Positions 44,020 through 53,288 of a stretch of DNA of 64,000 bases are shown here, one piece after another. The stretch lies in contig NZ_JACHTD010000013.1 of the NCBI RefSeq assembly GCF_014145665.1, forward strand, positions 1-64,000, written 5' to 3'. The translations under genes were made by a program, and so were the position numbers. The stretch is from Myroides sp. NP-2 (GTDB lineage Bacteria; Bacteroidota; Bacteroidia; Flavobacteriales; Flavobacteriaceae). The first letter of the stretch is position 1. The number at the start of each line of letters is the position of its first letter. The notes below the pieces were generated by a model. The model ran no database searches and was not told where the DNA came from. It saw only the letters and a program-made list of their open reading frames with translations.

Positions 44020-45072
44020 ATGTCAAGATTCAACAATTTAACGGTAAAAGAGATTCGAAGAGAAACTCCACATGCGGTATCTATTGCATTGGATGTTCCG
44101 GCATCCTTTCAACAGGAGTATACCTTTGTTGCTGGGCAATATCTCAATATTAGCTATGAACATAACGGCAAAGAGATAAGACGAGCTTATTCGATCTGTT
44201 CGACCCCGCAAAGTGGAGAGATTCGCATTGTGGTAAAAAAAGTAGAGCAAGGTGTGTTTTCCACCTATGCTAATGAAGAGTTGAAAGTTGGTGATCAATT
44301 AGCAGTAGAGGCTCCAGAAGGGCGTTTTACATTTACCCCCAATCCAGAGGTAACGGCTAATTATGCGGCTTTTGCTGCTGGTAGTGGTATTACGCCTGTT
44401 ATGTCCATTTTGCAAAGTGTCTTAACCCAGGAGCCAAACAGCACCTTTGTTTTAGTCTACGGAAATAAATCAAGAGAAGAGACCATTTTCCACGAACAAT
44501 TACACAAGCTTCAGGAGCAATACCCTGAAAGGCTTTACGTTCACTTCGTATATTCGAGGATGCGAGAAGGGGATTCGCTTTTCGGTCGCATTGACAAAGC
44601 AGCGATCAATTTTGTAGTTAACAACAAACACCAAGACAAAACTTTTTCGAGCTTTTTCTTGTGTGGGCCAGAAGATATGATTGACCTGGTAAGTGAAACC
44701 CTTCAATCGAAAGGCGTGGAGAAGGACAACATTTTATTTGAGATTTTCACTCCTAATACCGATGGAAATAATCCTATAGAATCCCAAGGAGGTAGCACAA
44801 GAGTTACGGTTATTGTTGACGATGAAGAATCGAGCTTTGAAATGCCGAAAAGTCAAGCGCTATTACATGGTGTATTAGAAGCAGGCATAGATGCGCCATA
44901 CTCTTGTCAAGGTGGAATTTGCAGCTCTTGTATGTGTCGAGTGACCAAAGGATCTGCAACGATGAAGCGCAATAGTATTCTTACAGATGATGAAGTTGCT
45001 GAAGGATTAATTTTGTCGTGTCAGGCAATTGTCACTTCAGATGAAATTCACATCAACTACGATGATATTTAA
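44020..45072 (+). CDS. FAD / 2Fe-2S oxidoreductase (PaaE-like ferredoxin reductase)
   Basis: This 350-residue cytosolic flavoprotein passes electrons from NAD(P)H through FAD to a 2Fe-2S centre. The FAD-binding motif R-A-Y-S-I-C-S lies near residues 54-60, the NAD-binding AAGSGITPVMSIL near residue 120, and FFLCGPEDMID near residue 213. The C-terminal plant-type ferredoxin domain has CQGGICSSCMC (~296-306) with a fourth Cys in L-S-C-Q near residue 335. The order matches PaaE, but no other phenylacetate genes are here, so the partner is unknown. It diverges from padR; the palindrome lies between them, about 85 bases upstream. Confidence 0.88.
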   Translation: MSRFNNLTVKEIRRETPHAVSIALDVPASFQQEYTFVAGQYLNISYEHNGKEIRRAYSICSTPQSGEIRIVVKKVEQGVFSTYANEELKVGDQLAVEAPEGRFTFTPNPEVTANYAAFAAGSGITPVMSILQSVLTQEPNSTFVLVYGNKSREETIFHEQLHKLQEQYPERLYVHFVYSRMREGDSLFGRIDKAAINFVVNNKHQDKTFSSFFLCGPEDMIDLVSETLQSKGVEKDNILFEIFTPNTDGNNPIESQGGSTRVTVIVDDEESSFEMPKSQALLHGVLEAGIDAPYSCQGGICSSCMCRVTKGSATMKRNSILTDDEVAEGLILSCQAIVTSDEIHINYDDI

Positions 45073-45107
45073 TAAAAAATGCTGAGATTCTCTCAGCATT
45101 TTTTATT
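45071..45107 (+). terminator. Rho-independent terminator
   Basis: A perfect 17-bp stem (AATAAAAAATGCTGAGA / TCTCAGCATTTTTTATT) with a 3-base loop begins inside the stop codon of the reductase gene. Confidence 0.9.
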
Positions 45108-45118
45108 ACAATCCTAGA

Positions 45119-45691
45119 CTATTTATCTGATCTTCGAAGATAGATATACACCTTTTTCATCCCTCCTGGACGTGTATAATGAGACAATTGGTCTTCTATT
45201 CGAAGATAGCCCGCTTGAAAGCCAATTTCTAATTCTCCTTTATACTTTTTTGATTGTGTAGTCGGAGCTTCTATTTTACCTCCCGTTAGCGGGTCAATAA
45301 CAAAACCTCCAATTAAATTTAAATTTGTAAACAGATAACCCGGTCTAACGATGTTGTTTTGTACCATGTGAATCTCTGCGAAACCACCCACACATTTTTT
45401 TTCGTGTCGTCTATACTCTAAACGAACAAAATTATCATGCTCATCGTAGATAGGTGTCAACATATCTTCTTTCAAACAACTGTCTGAATCACTAGGCAAG
45501 AACCCTACGTTTCTACCTTCTATTTTAATTCCCGCATAAAAATAACTAGCTTTTCCCAGTTCAGAAAGATCCGTCAAAGGAGTATATTCGGAATTGAAAA
45601 CAGCATCATACCCTTGTGAGTCCTCATCTGAGGAGCAACTAGCAATAAAAGGGATTATTAATAACAAGATGAAAATTCTTATATGTCTCAT
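45119..45691 (-). CDS. Hypothetical lipoprotein
   Basis: This 190-residue lipoprotein has lipobox I-A-S-C with Cys19 followed by S-S-D-E-D-S, a surface-export-like acidic stretch. The mature part is beta-rich with two further Cys (DSDSCLKED and EKKCVGG) that could pair in the periplasm or on the surface. No family is recognised. It lies between the reductase terminator and argH, on the same strand as the arginine operon. A 61-base gap separates it from argH, so read-through from that operon is possible. Confidence 0.7.
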   Translation of the reverse strand: MRHIRIFILLLIIPFIASCSSDEDSQGYDAVFNSEYTPLTDLSELGKASYFYAGIKIEGRNVGFLPSDSDSCLKEDMLTPIYDEHDNFVRLEYRRHEKKCVGGFAEIHMVQNNIVRPGYLFTNLNLIGGFVIDPLTGGKIEAPTTQSKKYKGELEIGFQAGYLRIEDQLSHYTRPGGMKKVYIYLRRSDK

Positions 45692-45752
45692 ATTCTAACT
45701 ATTTAACATAAAATTAAATTAAAAAAGAATATAAACCTAATTCAAAAAAAAA

Positions 45753-47084
45753 TTACAATACCAAACGCATTAATTTATCTTTTATGCCTTTGAAGTCAAA
45801 GGCATTCACTACCCATTCAAATTCATTTTTAATTTCGTCATTCATCAAATGTCCAATACTACCTTGATGGGTATGCTCAACCTTTTTAACGGGTTGATAG
45901 GTACCTTCTTCAATTGCTAATCCAATTTGTTTGTAGGCTTCTCTAAAGGGTATTCCTTTTAAGACCAAATCATTCACTACCTCAACACTAAAAAGGTAAT
46001 CGTACTTCGCATCTGCTAGAATTGTTGGATTTACTTGCAGGTGTTCCAACATCAATTGTGTCATGGCTAGACATTCTTTTAACGAAGTAAACGCTGGGAA
46101 AAGATTTTCCTTGAGCAATTGCAGATCACGGTGATAACCTGAGGGTAAATTGGTTGTCATAAAGGCAATTTCATTGGGTAGGGCTTGTATTTTATTGCAA
46201 CGCGAGCGAATCAATTCCAATACATCGGGATTCTTTTTATGTGGCATAATGCTCGAGCCTGTGGTTAGTTGATCTGGAAAGGCGATAAAATTATAATTCT
46301 GGCTCATATACAAGCAACAATCCATTGCCCACTTACTAAGCGTAGCAGCAATAGCCCCCAGTGCTTGTGCTACTAATCGTTCGCTTTTTCCTCTTCCCAT
46401 TTGTGCGTAAACGACGTTGTAATTCATACATTGGAAGCCCAGGAGTTCTGTCGTCAATTGTCGATCTAGGGGAAAAGAAGAACCATAGCCCGCTGCTGAA
46501 CCTAAAGGGTTTTTATTGACCACCTTCCAAGCGGCTAACATCATTTCTAAATCATCGACTAAACTCTCGGCATATGCCCCAAACCACAGTCCAAAAGAAG
46601 AAGGCATTGCCACCTGCAAATGAGTATAGCCTGGCATTAACACCGCTTTATGTTGATTGCTCAATTGTTGAAACGTTTCAAAAACACCTTTCACCTGTTG
46701 CACCACACTTTCAATTTCATGGCGGAAATACAACTTCAAATCGACCAAAACCTGATCATTTCTAGAACGCCCTGCATGTATTTTTTTTCCTGCCTCGCCG
46801 ATTCTTCTCGTCAAAAGCAATTCGACTTGGGAGTGAATATCCTCCACATCTTCTTCAATCTGAAAAGTTCCCGCTACGATCTCATGATAAATAGCCTTTA
46901 ACTCTTTCTGAATAGTGGCTAATTCAGTTGCCGACAGCAACCCTATTTGTTGTAACATCTGGGTATGCGCCAAAGACCCTAGCACATCAAAAGAGGCTAA
47001 ATTCATGTCCAACGTTCTATCTTGACCAACAGTAAATGCTTCAACCGCTTGATCTACTGCTGTGTTTTTTTGCCATAATTTCAT
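45753..47084 (-). CDS. argH: Argininosuccinate lyase
   Basis: This cytosolic enzyme splits argininosuccinate to arginine and fumarate, the last step of the pathway. The 443 residues show the fumarase/aspartase-superfamily signature GSSIMPHKKNPD near residue 278 and the early HAGRSRNDQVLVDL near residue 102. It is the last gene of the arginine operon and starts one base after the argE stop. Length is slightly short of the ~460 usual in other phyla, with no missing block apparent. Confidence 0.95.
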   Translation of the reverse strand: MKLWQKNTAVDQAVEAFTVGQDRTLDMNLASFDVLGSLAHTQMLQQIGLLSATELATIQKELKAIYHEIVAGTFQIEEDVEDIHSQVELLLTRRIGEAGKKIHAGRSRNDQVLVDLKLYFRHEIESVVQQVKGVFETFQQLSNQHKAVLMPGYTHLQVAMPSSFGLWFGAYAESLVDDLEMMLAAWKVVNKNPLGSAAGYGSSFPLDRQLTTELLGFQCMNYNVVYAQMGRGKSERLVAQALGAIAATLSKWAMDCCLYMSQNYNFIAFPDQLTTGSSIMPHKKNPDVLELIRSRCNKIQALPNEIAFMTTNLPSGYHRDLQLLKENLFPAFTSLKECLAMTQLMLEHLQVNPTILADAKYDYLFSVEVVNDLVLKGIPFREAYKQIGLAIEEGTYQPVKKVEHTHQGSIGHLMNDEIKNEFEWVVNAFDFKGIKDKLMRLVL

Positions 47085-47085
47085 T

Positions 47086-48147
47086 TTACTTCACAATTTG
47101 ATTCAACATTTCAATATACAGGCTTATGCCCTGTTCTATCTCCTCGATATACACATATTCATCCGCCGTATGCGACCGTGCAGAATGACCAGGGCCACAC
47201 TTTAAAGAAGGAATAGCTAACAAAGCTTGATCACTAGTTGTGGGAGAACCATAGGTATTACGTCCCAATTGAATACCCGCTTGTACAATCGGATGTTCTT
47301 TAGCTATAGAGGAGGGTTTTAAACGCGTTGAACGCGCATCCACCTCACAATCCACCTGTTGTTGTACGATTTCCAATACCTCCTCATTTGTATAGGCATC
47401 GGTGACGCGAATATCCACTACAAATGAACAAGTAGCAGGAATAACATTGTGTTGGGTTCCAGCCTGAATCATAGTCACACTCATCTTAATTGGTCCAAAT
47501 TCTTCTGATACTTTAGGAAACTGGTAGGTATTAAACCAATTGATAGCTTCAATAGCCTTGAAAATAGCATTTTCGCCTTCATTTCGCGCGGCGTGACCAG
47601 AGCGTCCCCTCGCAACACAGTCCAATACCATCAACCCACGTTCTGCTATTGCCAAATGCATCTGTGTAGGTTCGCCCACAATGGCAAAATCCAAGTTTCC
47701 TAACTTGGGAAGAACGTACTCCAAACCAGCTGTCCCAGAGATTTCCTCTTCAGCAGTAGCGGCAATACAAAAATTGTATTTCAAATTTTCTTGCTTGTGA
47801 AAGTGGAGAAAAGTAGCCAACAACGAGACTAAACAGCCCCCTGCATCATTGCTCCCCAATCCGTATAATTTACCCTCACTGTGCGTAGGCATGAAGGGAT
47901 CTCGGGTGTAATCCTGATTTGGACGTACCGTATCGTGGTGAGAATTCAACAGAATTGTCGGTTTACTCGCATCGTACTGTTGATTAAACGCCCAAACATT
48001 ATTGAGTTCGCGATGTACTTCCACCCCCTGATCTGTTAAAAATTTAGCCAATAGCGTCGCCGTTTGATCTTCTTCTTTACTAAAAGAGGGAGTTGCAATT
48101 AATTTCTCTAGCAGTTTTATTGCTTGTATACTTCTTTCGTTTTTCAT
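47086..48147 (-). CDS. argE: ArgE-type M20 deacylase
   Basis: This 353-residue zinc amidohydrolase removes the acyl group late in arginine synthesis. Metal-binding blocks are LNSHHDTVRP (~69-78), GSNDAGG (~98-104), AEEEISG (~133-139), and a C-terminal CGPGHSARSHTADE. Because this operon uses an acylated-ornithine carbamoyltransferase in place of OTCase, the expected substrate is N-acyl-citrulline (acetyl or succinyl) and not N-acetylornithine. It lies between argB (8-base gap) and argH. Confidence 0.9.
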   Translation of the reverse strand: MKNERSIQAIKLLEKLIATPSFSKEEDQTATLLAKFLTDQGVEVHRELNNVWAFNQQYDASKPTILLNSHHDTVRPNQDYTRDPFMPTHSEGKLYGLGSNDAGGCLVSLLATFLHFHKQENLKYNFCIAATAEEEISGTAGLEYVLPKLGNLDFAIVGEPTQMHLAIAERGLMVLDCVARGRSGHAARNEGENAIFKAIEAINWFNTYQFPKVSEEFGPIKMSVTMIQAGTQHNVIPATCSFVVDIRVTDAYTNEEVLEIVQQQVDCEVDARSTRLKPSSIAKEHPIVQAGIQLGRNTYGSPTTSDQALLAIPSLKCGPGHSARSHTADEYVYIEEIEQGISLYIEMLNQIVK

Positions 48148-48155
48148 TTTTTTAG

Positions 48156-48938
48156 TTAATAGTGGCTAATCGTTGTTCCTGCCATGGGATCTAGAAGATC
48201 TTGTGCTTGTTTAATGCAAACGCGATACACCTCTCGTTCAACAGCCGCAAGCGCATTGGCAATCTTGGGCACCATCCCTGTTGCTATTACCCCCTCCTCT
48301 TTTAGTTGATTAAAAATAAGCGGGTTAATCGTATGAATTACAGATGAATCATCGTGTATATCTCGTAATACTCCTTTGCGTTCAAAACAGTAAACCAAAT
48401 CAACTTGATAATGTCTTGCCAAGGCAATTGCTAAATTTGAGGCAATTGTATCCGCATTTGTATTCAATAGTTGTCCTTGTTGATCCGCTGTTATCGCCGA
48501 AAAAACAGGGCAAAGTTCTAGTTCTAGCAATTGTTTCAAACGTTTGCCATTGACCTCTTCAGGGGTAAAATCACCAACAAAACCATAATCTATGGTCGTT
48601 ACAGGACGTCTTTGACTAGTAATCAACTGAGCATCCGAGCCTGAAACACCAAGGGCATCACAGTTTCTTGTTTGCAATTGGGCGACAATTTGCTTGTTAA
48701 TCCATCCTGCATAAACCATAACAGTAACCGCTAACATGTCTTCGGAAGTAATGCGTCTACCCTCTACCATTTCAGTAGGAATACCCAGGGAATCCGCCAA
48801 TTTAGTCGCTATTTTTCCTCCTCCATGTACTAAAATTTTTAGTGTATCCAATTGAGCAAAAGCAGTTAAAAAATCGCTTAATGCTTTTGCATCATCTACA
48901 ATATTTCCACCTATCTTAATTACTGTTAGTTTTTGCAT
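48156..48938 (-). CDS. argB: N-acylglutamate kinase
   Basis: This 260-residue amino-acid kinase phosphorylates N-acyl-glutamate, usually the feedback-controlled step. The N-terminal KIGGNIV (~7-13), LVHGGGK (~37-43) and the LNTNADTIASNLA block (~157-169) form the active site. It ends at G-T-T-I-S-H-Y. The N-terminal helix needed for hexamer-based arginine inhibition in some bacteria is absent; the protein starts directly with the first strand (M-Q-K-L-T-V-I-K-I-G-G). It starts two bases after the argF' stop. Confidence 0.92.
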   Translation of the reverse strand: MQKLTVIKIGGNIVDDAKALSDFLTAFAQLDTLKILVHGGGKIATKLADSLGIPTEMVEGRRITSEDMLAVTVMVYAGWINKQIVAQLQTRNCDALGVSGSDAQLITSQRRPVTTIDYGFVGDFTPEEVNGKRLKQLLELELCPVFSAITADQQGQLLNTNADTIASNLAIALARHYQVDLVYCFERKGVLRDIHDDSSVIHTINPLIFNQLKEEGVIATGMVPKIANALAAVEREVYRVCIKQAQDLLDPMAGTTISHY

Positions 48939-48940
48939 CT

Positions 48941-49939
48941 TTATTTATTTTTCAACATTTCTTGTAAAACCACTTGTGCAGCCCATACTCTATTCCCCGC
49001 TTCTTCCACAACAAGTGAATGTGGGCTATCCAAGACTTCCGCAGCGAGAACCAAATCGCGTCTGACAGGTAAACAGTGCATTACTTTTGCTTGATTAGTG
49101 GCTTTCAAATGTTCCAAGGTCAACATCCACGAAGGATCCGTACACGTAATCTGCCCATAATTTTCATAGCTAGACCAATTTTTAACGTAAACAAAGTCAG
49201 CTTCTTCCAAGGCTTCCTCTTGATTGGTTGTACAAGTTGCACTTTGAGTGAATTCTCCTTTTAGGGCATAGCCCTCCGGATGGGTGATAACGAAGTCAAT
49301 TAATCCTTCTTTTTCCGCTTGTAACATCCATTCAGCGAATGAATTGGGTACTGCTTGTGGCAGAGATTTAACGTGAGGGGCCCAAGTTAAAACGACCTTT
49401 GGTCTCTTTTTCAATGGAACGTATTTCTTTGTCACTTCGTCATACTGGAAATTGCCGTGCTCGACAATAGTGATTAAGTCAGTAAAACTCTGTAAAGGGT
49501 GTCTTGTTGCTGCTTCTAAGCTCACTACAGGCTTGCCACAGTATTGTACAAATTTGTGAAAAAGAGCTTCACTATAATCTTCTTCAGCATTTTGTAACCC
49601 TGGAAAAGAGCGCAAACCTAGAATATCACAATATTGTCCCATTACAGCAGCGGCCTCTTTGATGTGCTCTGCCGTATTTCCATTCATGACAACACCGTCG
49701 TTTGTTTCCAGCGCCCAACCCTCAGAGGTCATATTCATTACCATCACGTCCATGCCGAGATTCATAGCCGCTCTTTGTGTACTCATACGTGTACGCAAAC
49801 TCGGATTTAAAAACACCAACCCCAAGACTTTGCGTTTTCCCAAATGTTCATTTTGAAACGGATTAGCCTTGCATGCCATTGCGCTGTGTATTGCCTCAGA
49901 TAAGGAAGGTAGATCGTGTATTGAAAAAAACTGTTTCAT
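48941..49939 (-). CDS. argF': N-acylornithine (acetyl/succinyl) carbamoyltransferase
   Basis: This 332-residue transcarbamylase makes N-acyl-citrulline from carbamoyl phosphate and N-acyl-ornithine. Carbamoyl-phosphate motif S-L-R-T is at residues 47-50; EAATRHPLQSFTDL (~144-157), THPEGY and HCLPVRRD follow. It resembles the Bacteroides succinylornithine enzyme closely. At residue 90 (in N-G-N-T-A-E-H-I) it has Ala, where Bacteroides has Pro (succinyl-specific) and the Xanthomonas acetyl enzyme has Glu. The lack of Glu favours the succinyl substrate; this is my inference from remembered sequences. It lies between argD and argB. Confidence 0.92.
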   Translation of the reverse strand: MKQFFSIHDLPSLSEAIHSAMACKANPFQNEHLGKRKVLGLVFLNPSLRTRMSTQRAAMNLGMDVMVMNMTSEGWALETNDGVVMNGNTAEHIKEAAAVMGQYCDILGLRSFPGLQNAEEDYSEALFHKFVQYCGKPVVSLEAATRHPLQSFTDLITIVEHGNFQYDEVTKKYVPLKKRPKVVLTWAPHVKSLPQAVPNSFAEWMLQAEKEGLIDFVITHPEGYALKGEFTQSATCTTNQEEALEEADFVYVKNWSSYENYGQITCTDPSWMLTLEHLKATNQAKVMHCLPVRRDLVLAAEVLDSPHSLVVEEAGNRVWAAQVVLQEMLKNK

Positions 49940-49950
49940 CGGTTCTCCTA

Positions 49951-51090
49951 TTAATATTGTTGTATTCTCTTACTGAATTTGGTTAAAAATAGGTCTGCAT
50001 CGCCTTTGGTAAGATTCAAAGCCGGCAGTAAACGAATGACGTTAGGACTTGCATTTCCAGTAAAAATGTGGTCTTTAAACAGCAAATCTTGGCGCATATT
50101 ATTTAGTTCAACAGGGAGGTCGATGCCTATCATTAGTCCTTTTCCTCTCACAGCTTGAATTCTATCAAAAGAGCTGAGCTCATTCAACAAATAATTCCCT
50201 ATTGTTTTGGCTTGTTGCAGTAATTGTTCTTGTTGCATCACTTCCAAAACGGCCAATGCAGCTGCACAAGCCAAGTGATTCCCACCAAAGGTAGTACCCA
50301 ATTGGCCGTGCCACGGTTTGAACTCAGGTGAAATTGCTAAGGCGCCAATAGGAAAACCGTTGCCCATCCCCTTGGCCATGGTATATATATCCGCTTGAAC
50401 ACCCGCATCATGGACGGCGTAAAAAGACCCCGTTCTACCGTATCCACATTGAATCTCATCAGCAATAAAAACAGCGCCATACTGCGTGGTTAAGGCCCTA
50501 ATCTTCTGTAAAAATGCCGGTGTAGCAACTTGAATACCTCCTACACCTTGAATACCTTCAATTATGACAGCCGTAACCTCCTCTCCATAGGAGGCAAATG
50601 CAGACTCTAGTGCTTGTTCATCATTAAATGGTAGGAATATCACTTGGTCCGTTTCATTTATTGGTGCACTTAGCTTGGGGTTAGCCGTGGTAGCAACTGC
50701 TAGAGAGGTTCGTCCGTGAAATGCAGCTGTAAAGGCAATTACCTTTTTTCTTCCATTGTGAAACGAAGCGAGCTTTAGTGCATTTTCATTGGCTTCTGCT
50801 CCTGAATTACACAAAAACAATTGATAAGCGGCAATCCCTCCTACCTCTCCCAATAGGGTAGCTAATTGTTGTTGAAGAGGAATCTCAATCGAATTGGAGT
50901 AAAATCCTACCAAGTCCAATTGCGCTTTTAGAGCCTTTACATAGTGAGGATGTGTATGTCCAATGGATATAACCGCATGACCTCCATAGAGATCCAAATA
51001 GGCTTGTCCGTTTGCATCGAAGACATAACTTCCCTGTCCTTTAACAATTTCAATTGGGTGTAAAGGATATACATCATATAATTTCATCAT
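49951..51090 (-). CDS. argD: N-acylornithine aminotransferase
   Basis: This 379-residue class III PLP aminotransferase converts N-acyl-glutamate semialdehyde to N-acyl-ornithine. The PLP lysine is in TMAKGMGNGFPIGA (~233-246). The cofactor-phosphate block is NSGAEANENALKLA (~91-104), and FIADEIQCGYGRTG carries the ring-stacking Asp. Two ATGs in a row (51090 and 51087) are both possible starts. It follows argC by 14 bases. Confidence 0.94.
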   Translation of the reverse strand: MMKLYDVYPLHPIEIVKGQGSYVFDANGQAYLDLYGGHAVISIGHTHPHYVKALKAQLDLVGFYSNSIEIPLQQQLATLLGEVGGIAAYQLFLCNSGAEANENALKLASFHNGRKKVIAFTAAFHGRTSLAVATTANPKLSAPINETDQVIFLPFNDEQALESAFASYGEEVTAVIIEGIQGVGGIQVATPAFLQKIRALTTQYGAVFIADEIQCGYGRTGSFYAVHDAGVQADIYTMAKGMGNGFPIGALAISPEFKPWHGQLGTTFGGNHLACAAALAVLEVMQQEQLLQQAKTIGNYLLNELSSFDRIQAVRGKGLMIGIDLPVELNNMRQDLLFKDHIFTGNASPNVIRLLPALNLTKGDADLFLTKFSKRIQQY

Positions 51091-51104
51091 AATGGGTCGA
51101 TTTT

Positions 51105-52082
51105 TTAAAAAGCAGACGCTTTTAGCATTAAACCTGTTTTTTCGTCTAATCCGAATAATAGATTCATATTTTGAACGGCTTGTCCAGAAGCTCCTTTCAA
51201 TAAATTGTCGATGGCGCTGGTAATCAACACATCATTTTGGTGTTTTTCAATCGAAATCAAGCATTTATTGGTGTTTATTACTTGTTTCAGGTGAATTCCT
51301 TCCGCACTAAAATGAGTAAAAGGATGAGACGCATAGTAATTTGCATACAGCATTTGCAGCTCGCTTAACTCCAAAGAAGAGCTGAGCACCACACGTGCAA
51401 AAATTCCTCTTGTAAAATCCCCTCGTTCTGGAATAAACTTAATTGAAGGTATTCCCTTGTGTTGCAGCTGTGTTAAACTAGCACCTATTTCTGCCAAATG
51501 TTGATGGGTGAAAGCTTTATAGACTGAGGTATTATTGGCTCTCCAACTAAAATGAGAGGTAGAGGCTAAGCCTTGACCTGCACCTGTTGAACCCGTAACG
51601 GCCTGTATGTAAATAGAATCAGACAACATTTGTTGTTGCGCCAGAGGGAGCAAAGCCAATTGAATTGCCGTTGCAAAACAACCTGGATTAGCGACATATT
51701 GTGCTACTTTTAGCTGGGTTCGATTTAACTCAGGCAAGCCATATACAAAGGGGTTCTCCTGCGACTTTAGCCTAAAATCCTGACTTAGGTCGATAATTTT
51801 CACCTCTTTGCCAAAGGGGTGTTTTTGCAAAAATGCCATAGCATCCCCATGTCCTACACACAGAAAAACGACGTCAACAGTTGCTGATAGTTCATTGGTA
51901 AACAGCAGATCCGTATCGCCAAACAAGTCAGTATGTACGCTGTGAATGGGTTGATTGGCATGGCTATTCGAATGCACAAAAGCTAGTTCTACAAAGGGAT
52001 GCAACAGCAATAAACGCAAAAGCTCACCGCCTGTATAGCCTGCACCACCTACAATGCCAACTGTAATTTTGTCTTTACTCAT
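51105..52082 (-). CDS. argC: N-acyl-gamma-glutamyl-phosphate reductase
   Basis: This 325-residue NADPH-dependent reductase makes the semialdehyde used by ArgD. The N-terminal Rossmann motif is GIVGGAGYTGGELLRLL (~9-25). The catalytic Cys is in VANPGCFATAIQLALLPL (~129-146), and the VTGSTGAGQG block is near residue 166. It overlaps argG by 8 bases at its start, indicating translational coupling. Confidence 0.95.
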   Translation of the reverse strand: MSKDKITVGIVGGAGYTGGELLRLLLLHPFVELAFVHSNSHANQPIHSVHTDLFGDTDLLFTNELSATVDVVFLCVGHGDAMAFLQKHPFGKEVKIIDLSQDFRLKSQENPFVYGLPELNRTQLKVAQYVANPGCFATAIQLALLPLAQQQMLSDSIYIQAVTGSTGAGQGLASTSHFSWRANNTSVYKAFTHQHLAEIGASLTQLQHKGIPSIKFIPERGDFTRGIFARVVLSSSLELSELQMLYANYYASHPFTHFSAEGIHLKQVINTNKCLISIEKHQNDVLITSAIDNLLKGASGQAVQNMNLLFGLDEKTGLMLKASAF

Positions 52083-53280
52083 CGTCTTGTGTATTTACTT
52101 TGTGCCAAATCATCACTTGATTACCAAATATTTTTGAAAATCCCTTTACATCTTCCCCTGTCCAAGAATTATTCATCTCGCCGTAGCTACCGAAGTCATT
52201 AGACATTAAATCGTGTTTTGATTCAATTCCTTGAACGACAAAACGATGAGGATAAAGTGCAACCCAGACTTTACCGCTAACGGTTTTTTGCGTACTCAAC
52301 AAAAAAGCTTCCATGTCGCGCATAATGGGATCGTGGAACTGTCCTTCGTGTAAGAAGTTGCCATAACTTGAACTTAGTTGTTCTTTCCAACTCAACTGCC
52401 ACTTGGTTAAGGTATGTTTTTCAAGGGTGTGATGCGCCTTGACTAAGATTAGAGGAGCGGCAGCTTCAAAACCTACTCTGCCCTTAATTCCGATAATGGT
52501 ATCCCCCACGTGAATATCACGTCCTATGCCAAAGGGCTGGGCTAAGGCTTGTAGTTGTTGGATCACTTCAGTAGGATTCATGGTAACACCATTCAGTGCT
52601 ACTGGCTCTCCGTGATCAAACACAATCTCAACAACCTCCTCGGTTGTCTTGGTCACTGGAGTTGGCCAGGCTTCTTCTGGTAAATATAGGTTAGAAGTTA
52701 ACGTTTCCTTTCCACCTACTGAAGTTCCCCACAACCCTTGGTTAATAGAATATTTTGCTTTTTCTGCATTTATTGTTACGCCCTGTTTCTCTAAGTAGGC
52801 GATCTCTTCCTCTCGGCTTAGTTTTAAATCTCGAATCGGAGTAACAATCGTCACATCGGGCAATAAAATATTGAAAATCATATCAAATCGAACCTGATCA
52901 TTTCCTGCACCTGTACTTCCGTGAGCAATCGCATTGGCCTTCATTTGTTTGGCATACTGTGCAATTGCAGTCGCTTGACATACGCGTTCTGCACTAACAG
53001 ACAGTGGATATGCTGCATTTTTCAATACATTGCCAAAAATCAAGTACTTGACACAGTTGTTGTAATACGCTTGCGTCTGGTCAATTGTCGTATGAGAGGC
53101 AACTCCTAACGCATAAGCTTTGGCTTCGATTGTCTGTAATTCTTCGGGGGAAAAACCACCTGTATTGACGAGGACTGAGTGTACCTCGTACCCTAATTCT
53201 TCTTTTAAATAAAGGACACAGAAACTAGTATCAAGGCCACCGCTAAAAGCTAAAACTATTTTTTTGTTCATCTTGTTCAT
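52075..53280 (-). CDS. argG: Argininosuccinate synthase
   Basis: This 401-residue ATP-dependent ligase joins citrulline and aspartate. The PP-loop AFSGGLDTSF lies at residues 11-20, with the AHGSTGAGNDQVRFD block near residue 120 and KYSINQGLWGTSVGG near residue 180. An ATG three codons in (53271) is an equally plausible start. It is the second gene of the operon, 8 bases after the GNAT gene, although it acts near the end of the pathway. Confidence 0.95.
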   Translation of the reverse strand: MNKMNKKIVLAFSGGLDTSFCVLYLKEELGYEVHSVLVNTGGFSPEELQTIEAKAYALGVASHTTIDQTQAYYNNCVKYLIFGNVLKNAAYPLSVSAERVCQATAIAQYAKQMKANAIAHGSTGAGNDQVRFDMIFNILLPDVTIVTPIRDLKLSREEEIAYLEKQGVTINAEKAKYSINQGLWGTSVGGKETLTSNLYLPEEAWPTPVTKTTEEVVEIVFDHGEPVALNGVTMNPTEVIQQLQALAQPFGIGRDIHVGDTIIGIKGRVGFEAAAPLILVKAHHTLEKHTLTKWQLSWKEQLSSSYGNFLHEGQFHDPIMRDMEAFLLSTQKTVSGKVWVALYPHRFVVQGIESKHDLMSNDFGSYGEMNNSWTGEDVKGFSKIFGNQVMIWHKVNTQDDE

Positions 53281-53288
53281 TGTTACAT

